Position numbers and translations under genes: made by a program
Shown: positions 1-11,316 of the stretch, piece by piece
Numbering within the stretch: position 1 is the first letter of the stretch
How the letters are laid out: each line of letters starts with the position of its first letter
NCBI GenBank assembly: GCA_009783025.1
Contig: WRHY01000001.1
Coordinates: forward strand, 248,001-312,000
Length of the DNA: 64,000 nt
From: Desulfovibrionaceae bacterium
Lineage (GTDB): Bacteria > Desulfobacterota > Desulfovibrionia > Desulfovibrionales > Desulfovibrionaceae
Direction of reading: 5' to 3'
The notes under the pieces: generated by a model
What the model saw: the letters and a program-made list of their open reading frames with translations, nothing else
The model's database searches: none
What the model was told of the DNA's origin: nothing

Positions 1-485
1 GCCATGGTATATTCGGTAATGCTGTCAATAGGATAGCACTCAAGAGGCATGCGATGCCCGAAATCCATGTTCAGTTCCCACGGCGTAGGGTGGTTTTGCA
101 CGTAACCGACAAAAGGGGCAATGCCGATGCCGCCCGCCAGGAGCAGGGTCGGAGTTTTTGTTTCCACGACAAAGGAATTGCCGAGCGGGCCCCATACATC
201 CAGCACGTCTCCGGGCACCAGCTTGGCCATGGCCGCGGTTGCCCGGCCCCGGATCTGGAAAAAAATGACCATGTCCCTGGGCGTGACCCGGCAGATTGAA
301 AAAGGGCGTCCCCACAGGTGTTCAGGGGAGGCCGCGGCCGGGCGGAGCATAACGAACTGGCCGGGGGACCAGTTTTCCCATTCCGGGGGAGTGAGGCGAA
401 GGGCGTAAAACCCGGTTTCACTTCCGACATTGCCGAAAGGAACCAAATCAATAACGGTAAGTTGCGTAAGTATGGGTTGCGACAT
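1..485 (-). CDS. pyrK: Dihydroorotate dehydrogenase electron-transfer subunit-like protein, 3'-truncated by the window edge
   Basis: Reading from an ATG at 485, the visible 161 residues match the ferredoxin-reductase fold of PyrK. There is an FAD-binding RPFSI motif at about 60-64 and a nucleotide-binding GGIGIAPF loop at about 118-125, followed by a TPWELNMDFGH stretch. In the family this subunit carries electrons from the dihydroorotate dehydrogenase PyrD through FAD and a C-terminal [2Fe-2S] cluster to NAD. The cysteine-rich C-terminus lies outside the window, so the cluster ligands cannot be checked. The gene would continue left of base 1. A pyrE gene lies at the other end of the window, but there is no pyrimidine operon here. 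A general ferredoxin-NADP reductase-like subunit is the main alternative. Confidence 0.82.
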   Translation of the reverse strand, partial: MSQPILTQLTVIDLVPFGNVGSETGFYALRLTPPEWENWSPGQFVMLRPAAASPEHLWGRPFSICRVTPRDMVIFFQIRGRATAAMAKLVPGDVLDVWGPLGNSFVVETKTPTLLLAGGIGIAPFVGYVQNHPTPWELNMDFGHRMPLECYPIDSITEYTM

Positions 486-532
486 GGGGGTCTCGATGTA
501 ACTGCGGGTCTCGTGCGCGAAGTTGTGTATTT

Positions 533-738
533 GGTAGTGCCCCATTTTGGGGTGATACTTCGTCAGGCATCGTTTTTTGCTCCGGTCGAGTACCAAAAGA
601 GTACACTGACTCGGCCCGTCCTGGGCCTCGGCCTTCGGCTCCCGCCCTGCGGGCGGTTCCCAATTCCGCTATCCTGCGGAATTGTCCCGTCGCAAAAAAC
701 TCGCCTTCCTCGTCTGACCCCCAAACTGAGGCACTACC
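533..738. repeat. Intergenic inverted-repeat element A (about 200 bp)
   Basis: The 486-931 gap holds no convincing gene. It contains an element bounded by imperfect inverted arms: GGTAGTGCC followed by a G-rich end at 533-553, and the reverse complement at 717-738. Inside are a perfect hairpin, AATTCCGC/GCGGAATT (about 662-683), and a segment, CGGTCGAGTACC followed by AAGAGTACACT (about 583-607). That segment is similar, without gaps, to the core of the element at 62087-62236. Another copy of the end sequence (TCAAACTGGGGGCAC) lies at about 748-762. It looks like a miniature repeat or structured intergenic element; no encoded protein is visible. Confidence 0.5.
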
Positions 739-931
739 GACATTGCTCAAACTGGGGGCACTGCTATTTGGACGCTTTGCCGAGACCGACTTTTTTGTAG
801 CATGGTCTGCCACGGGAACGCGTCCTGAAGAATGGTGATATCGTTCCCTGAACATTTTCTCAAGCCTTAAATAGCATAGAAAACGGTCCGGTTTAGCTGA
901 TATTGTGTCCGTACCATGCTCCGGATGCAAG

Positions 932-2137
932 CTACCCCTGGTCCGCCTGCATAATGGGGCGCGCCACCCGCTCCAGCACTCCCTGGGCAAAAGATATGGC
1001 CATGCCGTAATTGGTCACCGGAACGCCGTGCCGCGCGCACATGCGCAAACGGCGGCGCATTTCACGCCGGTTCAGCATACAGCCGCCGCAATGCAGCACC
1101 AGTGCGTAGCGGGAGAGATCCTCCGGAAAGTCGCTGCCGGAATAAAAGGAGAACTCCAGGGAACATCCCGCGCGTTTTTGCAGCAAATTCGGAATTTTCA
1201 CCCGCGCGATATCATCGGACTGGGCATGGTGCGAACAGGCCTCGGCAACAAGCACGGCATCGTTTTCCCGCAGCGAGGCAATATGCAGCGCCCCGGCGTG
1301 CTGCAAGGGGAAATCTCCTTTCAGGCGGGCGAACAACATGGAAAAGGTGGTTACGCGAATATCTTCCGGCAAGGCATCAATAACATCCCGCACCACCTGC
1401 GAATCCGTGATCACTAAATCCGGCGCGTTCACAAGGCGGGCCAAGGTTTGCGGCAGATCCTTCCCCTGAGTGAGAACGGCAAGATGCTCCGCTTCCACCA
1501 GTTCACGCAGCACTTGCACCTGAGGCGCGATAAGCCGCCCTTTGGGCGCGGAGGCATCTATGGGCGTTACACAAATGACCGTGCTTGCCGGGGACAGCAG
1601 ATCGCACACCAGTGGCGGATCATCCTGTTGCGGCGTCAGGGCAAGCAGTGCCTCGCGCAGGAACGCGGGGTCGGCATCGTCCGCCGGGGTACTTACAATA
1701 AAAGGGATTCCCTTTTCCCGGCAAAAATCCAAATCCTGTTGACGCGCGGGCCTGCGGTCGCCCTTGTTGAAAACAACCAGGACCGGCGTCTCCAGGGCCA
1801 GCAACTCGTCGATAAGCGCCAGTTCCGCCTGTCCCAGGCCGGACTCATCCGTCACCACAAGGGCTATATCCGCGCGGGCCATGATCGTGCGGGCGGAACT
1901 CAGGCGCAGTGCGCCCAAAGCTCCGGCCTCGTCCATGCCCGCTGTATCGTAAAAGGTCACCGGTCCATACGGCAATAATTCAAAATGTACCTGCACGGGA
2001 TCCGCCGTGGTGCCCGGACGCTCGGAAACAAGCGCGCTGTTCTGGCCAATGATGCGGTTCAGCAGGGTGGACTTCCCTGTGTTGCAGCGCCCCAGAATGG
2101 CTATTTGCAAGCGGTTGCCGCGATGGGTTGTGGTCAT
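932..2137 (-). CDS. hydF: [FeFe]-hydrogenase maturation GTPase HydF
   Basis: HydF is the scaffold on which the [2Fe] subcluster of the hydrogenase H-cluster is assembled and from which it is delivered to the apo-enzyme. The 401-aa product has an N-terminal GTPase domain with P-loop GRCNTGKST (16-24), DTAG (64-67) and NKGD. Near the C-terminus it has the family's Fe-S ligand pattern, a CxHH motif (about 304) and HCGGC (about 351). The ATG at 2137 is chosen over an upstream in-frame start because AAGGA precedes it at normal spacing and the P-loop then sits close to the N-terminus. It lies downstream of hydE in the same direction, separated by about 250 bp of hairpin-rich DNA. Confidence 0.95.
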   Translation of the reverse strand: MTTTHRGNRLQIAILGRCNTGKSTLLNRIIGQNSALVSERPGTTADPVQVHFELLPYGPVTFYDTAGMDEAGALGALRLSSARTIMARADIALVVTDESGLGQAELALIDELLALETPVLVVFNKGDRRPARQQDLDFCREKGIPFIVSTPADDADPAFLREALLALTPQQDDPPLVCDLLSPASTVICVTPIDASAPKGRLIAPQVQVLRELVEAEHLAVLTQGKDLPQTLARLVNAPDLVITDSQVVRDVIDALPEDIRVTTFSMLFARLKGDFPLQHAGALHIASLRENDAVLVAEACSHHAQSDDIARVKIPNLLQKRAGCSLEFSFYSGSDFPEDLSRYALVLHCGGCMLNRREMRRRLRMCARHGVPVTNYGMAISFAQGVLERVARPIMQADQG

Positions 2138-2162
2138 GGTTGGTCCTTGGTTTATTTTTTTT

Positions 2163-2282
2163 GGAGGGACGCTGTCCCTCCAAACCTCCCTGCAAGGGGA
2201 CTGAGTCCCCTTGACCCCACAATTTCCTGAAAACAGCGAAGCTGTTTTCAGGGTATGGGGGTGCAGGGGCATCATGCCCCTG
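2163..2282. repeat. Cluster of four consecutive hairpins between hydE and hydF
   Basis: Four perfect short stem-loops follow one another: GGAGGGAC/GTCCCTCC (2163-2181), AAGGGGAC/GTCCCCTT (2194-2212), CCTGAAAACAGC/GCTGTTTTCAGG (2226-2252) and CAGGGGC/GCCCCTG (2264-2282). Loops are 3-5 nt. A fifth weaker one, TACAACG/CGTTGTA, lies near 2336-2352. No gene is visible between hydF and hydE. The array could stabilise or terminate transcripts between the two genes, or be a dispersed intergenic repeat. Confidence 0.7.
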
Positions 2283-2384
2283 CCGGGGGAGTCTGAGGGT
2301 GTGGCTAGTAATGATGGGGCTCACGTTTATCCTGTTACAACGTATCGTTGTATGGAGCCCTTTGAGCCGCTGGCTTGAGCCCCC

Positions 2385-3383
2385 TCAGCTTTTCTTCCTC
2401 CAGGCTTTGCCCGGCCCGGAGGGCAGGGAGAAGCCGTGTTCCAGAAGCATGGCTTGCATGGCTGCGGCGCGAACCTTGGGCGGCGTTGCCGCAGCGTTCT
2501 TGCCGGGGTAAATGGCATAGGCTGCCCGGACATTTTCCGGCGTGAGCGAGGGCATAAGCACATCTCCCACTTCAAGCGCTTGCAAGCGCATGGCATTGCC
2601 GTGCAGGGCCAGGGCGCTGGTAACGGGGATGTGCGCGCACGGCGTTGCGAGCCGGGCGAGAGCCATGCGATGCAGGGCTGTTGTTGGCGGACAGGCGGGC
2701 TGTGCGCCCAAGGGCGTATCCGGGTGCGGGATAAAGGGACTGATGGAAATCATATCGGCCTGCAAGAGGGCAAGCTTTGCCATATCCCGCTGCGCCGAAT
2801 CCGGGGTCTCGCCGGGCAGTCCGGCGATAAGCCCCGTGCCTGTTTCATAATCCAAAGAAACCAGGTGTTCGAAGGCGCGCAGGCGCGCGTCCAGAGAGCA
2901 GCCGAGACGCAGACGCGCATGGAGGCTGTGGTCAAAGCTTTCCATTTTCAGCAGATAGCGGTCCGCTCCCGCCTCGCGCCACAGGGCGTAATCCGCAACA
3001 TTTCGTTCCCCTACGGAAAGGGTGATTGCGAGGCCGAAGCGTTCCTTGACGGCGCGGATGATCTTTGCCAGGGCGGGGCCGTTGTAATGCGGATCTTCAC
3101 CGGATTGCAGCACCACGGTGCCTATGCCCAGCGCCGCGATATCCGCTGTTGCCGCCAGAATGGCTTCCGGCGTCAGACGATACCGGGCCAGTTTGGCATT
3201 ATCGCGGCGTAGTCCGCAATAGAGGCAGTTTTGCTTGCAATAGTTGGAGAATTCGATGATGCCGCGCAAAAACACCGCATCTCCCCAATGCTGTCGTCTC
3301 AGGGCGCACGCCTGTTGCCAGGATTGTTCATCGGGCATACCGGGGGGAAAAGCGTTCTCCATGAAGCCCGGCGCGCGGTTCAT
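2385..3383 (-). CDS. hydE: [FeFe]-hydrogenase H-cluster radical SAM maturase HydE
   Basis: HydE is a radical SAM enzyme that acts in building the dithiomethylamine-bridged di-iron unit of [FeFe] hydrogenases, downstream of HydG in the current model. The 332-aa protein has the radical SAM cluster motif CKQNCLYC at C49, C53 and C56, inside the typical HydE/BioB-like context FSNYCKQNCLYCG. A QSGEDP segment (the SAM-binding GE region) follows. Its start overlaps the hydG stop by 4 bp, so translation is probably coupled. Length and motif order fit the family well. Confidence 0.95.
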   Translation of the reverse strand: MNRAPGFMENAFPPGMPDEQSWQQACALRRQHWGDAVFLRGIIEFSNYCKQNCLYCGLRRDNAKLARYRLTPEAILAATADIAALGIGTVVLQSGEDPHYNGPALAKIIRAVKERFGLAITLSVGERNVADYALWREAGADRYLLKMESFDHSLHARLRLGCSLDARLRAFEHLVSLDYETGTGLIAGLPGETPDSAQRDMAKLALLQADMISISPFIPHPDTPLGAQPACPPTTALHRMALARLATPCAHIPVTSALALHGNAMRLQALEVGDVLMPSLTPENVRAAYAIYPGKNAAATPPKVRAAAMQAMLLEHGFSLPSGPGKAWRKKS

Positions 3384-4777
3384 ACGTAGACATCGCGCTC
3401 GCCCGCATCAATGGCGGCAAGACGTTTTTGCACGGCATCGCGGCGCCCGTCCTCCCGGATGGCCGCCGTTTGCGCGTCAATGAAGCGCCGTCCGGCTTCG
3501 CGCAACTCCGGCGTGGCGTAGTCCGCCAGATACTCGGCATAGGTGGTCAGGGCATTGGGCTCGCAAAAGGTATGGATGAAGGCTGTTTTGGCAAGGCCCA
3601 TGAACTGCTCGCCGGTACGGCCAAGACGATAGCAGGCGGTGCAGAACGAGGGCATGAAGCCCGAATTTTGCAAGTCCTGAACAATTTCCGGCAGGGTCCG
3701 CTCATCGCCCACCCAAAACTGCTGGGCCTCGGGTTTATTGATGAGCTCATCGGCATAGGCGCCGGGATAGGTGCGCGAACCCGCGCTCATCTGCGAGATG
3801 CCCATGCGCAAGAGTTCGCGTCTGAGTTCCGGTTTCTCGCGTGTGGTGAGTATCATGCCCGTATAGGGCATGGCCAGACGTATAACCGCGACAATGCGTT
3901 TGAATACCGGGTCGCTGATGACATTCGGCGGATTGCGGGAAAGATCGGAGTTCTGGGCCGGTTCTATACGCGGCACGGAAATGGTGTGCGGGCCGACCCC
4001 GTATTCTTTTTCCAGAGACTCCGCATGCGCCAGAAGCGCAAGCACCTCAAAGCGGTGGTCGAAAAGCCCGAACAGCACGCCCAGACCCACATCGTCCACC
4101 CCGGCCGCCTGGGCGCGGTGCATGGCCTCCACACGCCATTGGTAGTTTTTTTTCCGGCCGCCCAGATGTATTTTGGCGTAGGTTTCCCGGTGGTAGGTTT
4201 CCTGAAAGCATTGGTAGGTGCCGATACCTGCTTCTTTCAAACGGCGGAAATCCTCAACATCCAGCGGGGCGCAGTTGACGTTGGCCCGGCGTATTTCCGC
4301 GCCGGGACGCTGCTTGACGGAATAAATGGTGGCGATGCTGTCCGCAATGGCTCCGGCATGCCATTTGGGATGCTCACCGTATACGGCCAGTACCCGTTTA
4401 TGCCCCATATCCTGCAAGATACGGACTTCCCGCGCTATTTCGTCAGGAGTCAGGCTGCGGCGTTTCAGGTTGGCGTTGTTCGCGCTGAAGGCGCAGTAAG
4501 CGCAACGGTTCCCGCATTCATTGGTAATGTAGAGGGGGGCGAACAAGACAACCCTGTTGCCATAAATTTTTTCTTTCAGCGTCAGAGCGGCGGCAAAAAG
4601 TTTTTGCTCCTGTTCCCGCGGCATGGGCGCGAGCAGCGCGGCAACGTCGGCGCTTTCAAGCCCTTTGCCCTCCAGGGCTTTGGCCAGTATTTCGTCTATC
4701 CTGGCCGGAGCGGGGGCGGCATTGGCGGCAATGCTGTCCCAAATGCGGGGTTCATCAATGAAGCATTGGTCTGTCAT
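3380..4777 (-). CDS. hydG: [FeFe]-hydrogenase maturase HydG (tyrosine lyase)
   Basis: HydG cleaves tyrosine to p-cresol and dehydroglycine and forms the CO and CN ligands of the H-cluster. The 465-aa product has the radical SAM motif CGNRCAYC at about 89-96 and the second-cluster motif CTACYRLGRTGEQFM near 377-392, which separates HydG from the related ThiH. The ATG at 4777 lies 21 bp after the stop codon of the hydrogenase-like sensor kinase, and its 3' end overlaps hydE by 4 bp. This gives one transcription unit of sensor kinase, hydG and hydE. No strong ribosome-binding site is visible in front of this start. Confidence 0.96.
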   Translation of the reverse strand: MTDQCFIDEPRIWDSIAANAAPAPARIDEILAKALEGKGLESADVAALLAPMPREQEQKLFAAALTLKEKIYGNRVVLFAPLYITNECGNRCAYCAFSANNANLKRRSLTPDEIAREVRILQDMGHKRVLAVYGEHPKWHAGAIADSIATIYSVKQRPGAEIRRANVNCAPLDVEDFRRLKEAGIGTYQCFQETYHRETYAKIHLGGRKKNYQWRVEAMHRAQAAGVDDVGLGVLFGLFDHRFEVLALLAHAESLEKEYGVGPHTISVPRIEPAQNSDLSRNPPNVISDPVFKRIVAVIRLAMPYTGMILTTREKPELRRELLRMGISQMSAGSRTYPGAYADELINKPEAQQFWVGDERTLPEIVQDLQNSGFMPSFCTACYRLGRTGEQFMGLAKTAFIHTFCEPNALTTYAEYLADYATPELREAGRRFIDAQTAAIREDGRRDAVQKRLAAIDAGERDVYV

Positions 4778-4798
4778 CGGAGGTACGGCCTGTAACGG

Positions 4799-8134
<3,336 letters not shown>

Positions 8135-8218
8135 GTGCAACTCTCTCTTTATATTCGGGTACTACATTTTCGGAAATGAGGCAACATGCTGAGATACATC
8201 CCTCTCGTCAGCGTGACT

Positions 8219-8274
8219 CTATAAGCGATTTACGCTAGTGTCGCGTGACGCGGCACCAGCGTAAACTGCTATAG
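8219..8274. promoter_or_regulatory. Long inverted repeat in the divergent promoter region
   Basis: A 56-bp imperfect palindrome lies between the leftward sensor kinase (start 8134) and the rightward U32 gene (start 8300). Its left arm begins CTATAAGCGATTTACGCT and its right arm ends AGCGTAAACTGCTATAG. The core is TGTCGCG-TGA-CGCGGCA. It could be an operator for either gene or a strong RNA hairpin in either leader. It has no U-tract typical of a terminator. Confidence 0.55.
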
Positions 8275-8299
8275 ACATGCCGGACCGGAGTTATGCCCC

Positions 8300-10423
8300 A
8301 TGCAACGAAAACGTTTGAAGAATACGCGCCCGGCTCGAATGAGGGCGGGCGCGGACGAGAGAGAGAGGCAAGCGGGAGCGGATATTTCCTCCGGCGTGAA
8401 AGATATCCGGGTTCGTCCTGAAATCCTTGCGCCCGCAGGCGACATGCAGGCGGCCCTGGCCGCTCTGGCTGGGGGGGCTGATGCCCTGTACCTGGGACTC
8501 AAGCATTTTTCCGCGCGCATGCAAGCGGAGAACTTCTCCACCACTGCCCTGGCCGGGCTGACCGATCTGGCTCATGCCGAGGGCAGACGCATTTACGTGG
8601 CCATGAACACTCTGGTCAAACCCTCCGAGCCTGCCCAAGCCTATCGCCTGGTGCGCAGGCTGGCCGCCGACGTCAAGCCGGACGCCCTGATCATTCAGGA
8701 TCCCGGTCTGCTCGACCTGGCGCGCCAGGCCGGGTTTACGGGTGAACTGCACTTGTCCACGCTGGCCAATGTCACGCATCCAAAGGCCCTGCAAGCAGCG
8801 GTGGACCTCGGTGCGCAGCGGGTAATCATCCCGCGTGAACTGCGTTTTGAGGAAGTGCGCCAACTTGCCGAGACCTGCCCTGAAGGGTTGAGCCTGGAGA
8901 TATTTGTGCACGGCGCCTTGTGCTATTGCGTGTCAGGGCGCTGCTGGTGGTCCAGCTACATGGGAGGAAAAAGCGGCCTGCGCGGACGCTGTGTGCAGCC
9001 CTGCCGCCGTCAGTACGCCCAAAAAGGACGTGAGGGCAGGTTTTTCTCCTGTCTGGATCTGGCGTTAGGGCCCGCGGCCCGCGCCCTGCTCAGTCTGGAA
9101 CAGGTCAAATCCTGGAAGATCGAAGGCCGCAAAAAAGGCCCGCACTACGTGTATTACGTCACGTCGGCTTATCGTCTGCTGCGCGATGAACCGCATAACC
9201 CGGAAGCGCTGCAGGAGGCCGAACGCATACTGGGCCTGGCCCTGGGCCGCCCCGGCACCAGGGCCGCTTTTCCGGCGGGCTTGGGCGGCCGGGAAGAATC
9301 GCCTGTGAGCTCTTCTTTGACCGGAGAAACGCAGACCAGTTCCGGCCTGATCTGCGGCCGGATCACCAGGGACGATCAGGAACGCTATCTGCTGCGGCCG
9401 CGTATGACCCTGATCCCCAAGGATTTTCTGCGTGTAGGCTATGAGGACGAGTCCTGGCATTGCACCCTGTCCGTGCCTGCCGGAGTTGCCGAGGGCCGCG
9501 ATCTGGTGCTGAACCTGCCCAAAAACAAGCATCCCAAGATAGGTACGCCCGTATTTCTCATTGATCGGCGCGAGCCGGAACTGACCGCCCTGCTGCTTGA
9601 CTGGGGCCGGGAATTGCAACGTTTCGCGGGCAAGAAGCAGGAACGTGAGGATGTGGCCGGTCTGGAACCGCGCCTGCCTGCCCCTTTGCGCGGCACGAAA
9701 CGCAAGGCGCTGGACGTGCGCCTGCTGAGTTCCCTGCCGCACGGCCGCGAAGGCAAAGACGGGATCCGGCCGGGCTCCGTGCAGGGATTATGGCTGTCGC
9801 CCAAGGCCGTGCGCGAGGTCTCCCGCACTCTGTTCGGGCGTATTTCCTGGTGGCTGCCGCCGGTAATCTGGCCGGATGAGGAAGAACACTGGTCCCGGCT
9901 CATCACAGCCGCGCAGCGGAACGGGGCACGCCATTTCGTCTGCAACGCGCCTTGGCAGGCCGCTTTTTTCTCGGAGAAAAAAGGCTTGTCTCTGACTGCC
10001 GGACCGTTCTGCAATCTGGCCAACGTCCTGGCTCTGGAAGCGATGCGCGGCCTGGGCTTTGAGTCGGCAATAGTCAGCCCGGAACTGGGCGGAGACGATC
10101 TGCTGGCGCTTCCGGCGTTAAGCCCGCTGCCGCTGGGAATCGTGCTGTCCGGCTTCTGGCCTGTAGGCATTACCCGGCATCGCAGCGGACCGGTCAAGGC
10201 CCAGGATGCTTTTCAGAGTCCCAAAGGAGAGGCTTTCTGGATGCGCCGTTATGGCGAGAACCTGTGGTTTTATCCGGCCTGGCCCCTGGACTTGGCCGCG
10301 CATCGTCCAGCCCTGGAACGGGCGGGATATGCGACTTTCATTCACATGGACGAGCATCCGCCCAAAAGCATGGAACAGGCCAAGAGGCCGGGGGAATTCA
10401 ACTGGAATGTAGATATGCTATAG
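8300..10423 (+). CDS. U32 family peptidase-like protein (TrhP/RlhA-type)
   Basis: The 707-aa product starts at an ATG 8 nt after GGAG. After a short basic N-terminal extension it has the U32 opening motif EILAPAGDMQAALAALAGGA and, near residue 200, the family signature EIFVHGALCYCVSGRCWWSS with its clustered cysteines. Characterised U32 proteins act in prephenate-dependent hydroxylation of tRNA or 23S rRNA, or are described as collagenase-like peptidases. Which applies here cannot be read from the sequence. The long C-terminal half (about 350-707) is typical of the larger subfamily. It runs convergently into the DUF523 gene, and the two overlap by 6 bp. Confidence 0.85.
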   Translation: MQRKRLKNTRPARMRAGADERERQAGADISSGVKDIRVRPEILAPAGDMQAALAALAGGADALYLGLKHFSARMQAENFSTTALAGLTDLAHAEGRRIYVAMNTLVKPSEPAQAYRLVRRLAADVKPDALIIQDPGLLDLARQAGFTGELHLSTLANVTHPKALQAAVDLGAQRVIIPRELRFEEVRQLAETCPEGLSLEIFVHGALCYCVSGRCWWSSYMGGKSGLRGRCVQPCRRQYAQKGREGRFFSCLDLALGPAARALLSLEQVKSWKIEGRKKGPHYVYYVTSAYRLLRDEPHNPEALQEAERILGLALGRPGTRAAFPAGLGGREESPVSSSLTGETQTSSGLICGRITRDDQERYLLRPRMTLIPKDFLRVGYEDESWHCTLSVPAGVAEGRDLVLNLPKNKHPKIGTPVFLIDRREPELTALLLDWGRELQRFAGKKQEREDVAGLEPRLPAPLRGTKRKALDVRLLSSLPHGREGKDGIRPGSVQGLWLSPKAVREVSRTLFGRISWWLPPVIWPDEEEHWSRLITAAQRNGARHFVCNAPWQAAFFSEKKGLSLTAGPFCNLANVLALEAMRGLGFESAIVSPELGGDDLLALPALSPLPLGIVLSGFWPVGITRHRSGPVKAQDAFQSPKGEAFWMRRYGENLWFYPAWPLDLAAHRPALERAGYATFIHMDEHPPKSMEQAKRPGEFNWNVDML

Positions 10424-10852
10424 GGGAAATTCGGGCGCGTCATTTTCATTAAACAGGGTAAACCCGTTCCGTCGCAAGAGCGCGGCTGTCAGGCCCATGC
10501 CGGAAACCAGACGGCCGGAAAAGGCGCCGTCATAGATCTGGCTTGTGCCGCAGGACGGGCTGCGATCCTTGAGAATCGCCGTTCGTATGCCATGTGTCCG
10601 GGCAATGTCCAGCACACGGGAAGCGCCGTGCATGAACATGTCGGTCAGGTCCCTGCCGCCAGAGGTAAAAGCCCTGCCGTGGAGCAACTCGCAGGGGGCG
10701 CGCGGAGTCGTCAAGCCGCCAAGCACTTCGGGACAGACCGGCACGGCCAGACCCGAAGCAACAAGCGCCTCCAGGCGGGGATAGTGCAGCAAGACCCCGT
10801 CATAGCGGCAGATGTGGCCGCACAGGCAGGCGCTTATGATGAATTGTGGCAC
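10418..10852 (-). CDS. DUF523 family protein
   Basis: The 144-aa product begins with a GTG at 10852 and has the conserved cysteine features of DUF523: an early SACLCG, CPEVLGG in the middle and RSPSCG near residue 98. These suggest metal or Fe-S binding, but the family has no established reaction. Its start lies inside the 3' end of the CYTH gene (19-bp overlap), so it is the last gene of the uppS-cdsA-dxr-CYTH chain. Its own 3' end overlaps the convergent U32 gene by 6 bp, leaving no room for a terminator between them. Confidence 0.85.
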   Translation of the reverse strand: MPQFIISACLCGHICRYDGVLLHYPRLEALVASGLAVPVCPEVLGGLTTPRAPCELLHGRAFTSGGRDLTDMFMHGASRVLDIARTHGIRTAILKDRSPSCGTSQIYDGAFSGRLVSGMGLTAALLRRNGFTLFNENDAPEFPL

Positions 10853-11316
10853 GGCCAGCTCTTGAAAGGATGAGCCACCAGATTTGAATTATAATAGCGC
10901 GGATCGCCGGTAACTTCCAGCCCGGCCCAGTGCGGTTTGACAAAGGTCTGGGCCTCGTCTTCCAACTCGACCTCGATGATGATCAGGCCCTGGTTGTCGC
11001 CGTGAAACTCGTCCACTTCCCAGTTCAGTCCGGCAAAAGGAATGGCGTAGCGCGTCTTCTCAATCAAAGGCCGTTTGGCCAGGCTTTCCAACATCTGCCG
11101 CGCGTCCTTAAGAGGAACCGGGTATTCAAACTCCAGCCGCGTGGCTCCGGTATTTTTACCTTTGATGCCGACCCAGGCCCTGTCCCCGGCAATGCGCACC
11201 CGCACGGCGCATGCGTCGTCCGTGCTCAAATAGCCCTGGCACAGGCGCACGCCTTCGACCAGGCCGCGCCAGTCGTCATTGGCCGGCAGGAATTTGCGTT
11301 CAATTTCTTTGGGCAT
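10834..11316 (-). CDS. CYTH domain protein (class IV adenylate cyclase/triphosphate tunnel metalloenzyme family)
   Basis: The N-terminus MPKEIERKF carries the ExExK signature of CYTH enzymes, which bind triphosphates through acidic and basic residues lining a beta-barrel tunnel. Further family-like acidic strands are EFEYP (about 81) and IIEVELEDE (about 132). At about 160 residues it resembles the short single-domain bacterial members, which are often inorganic triphosphatases, so a cAMP-making role should not be assumed. The ATG at 11316 is preferred to the TTG at 11319 because GGAG lies 8 nt upstream. The gene overlaps dxr by 17 bp and the following DUF523 gene by 19 bp. Confidence 0.87.
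   Translation of the reverse strand: MPKEIERKFLPANDDWRGLVEGVRLCQGYLSTDDACAVRVRIAGDRAWVGIKGKNTGATRLEFEYPVPLKDARQMLESLAKRPLIEKTRYAIPFAGLNWEVDEFHGDNQGLIIIEVELEDEAQTFVKPHWAGLEVTGDPRYYNSNLVAHPFKSWPCHNSS

Noticed and set aside
448..990. 180-aa minus-strand open frame in the gap between pyrK and hydF
   Set aside because: It overlaps both hydF and pyrK, has no family-like motifs, and runs through the inverted-repeat element; the composition is that of a chance frame in GC-rich DNA.
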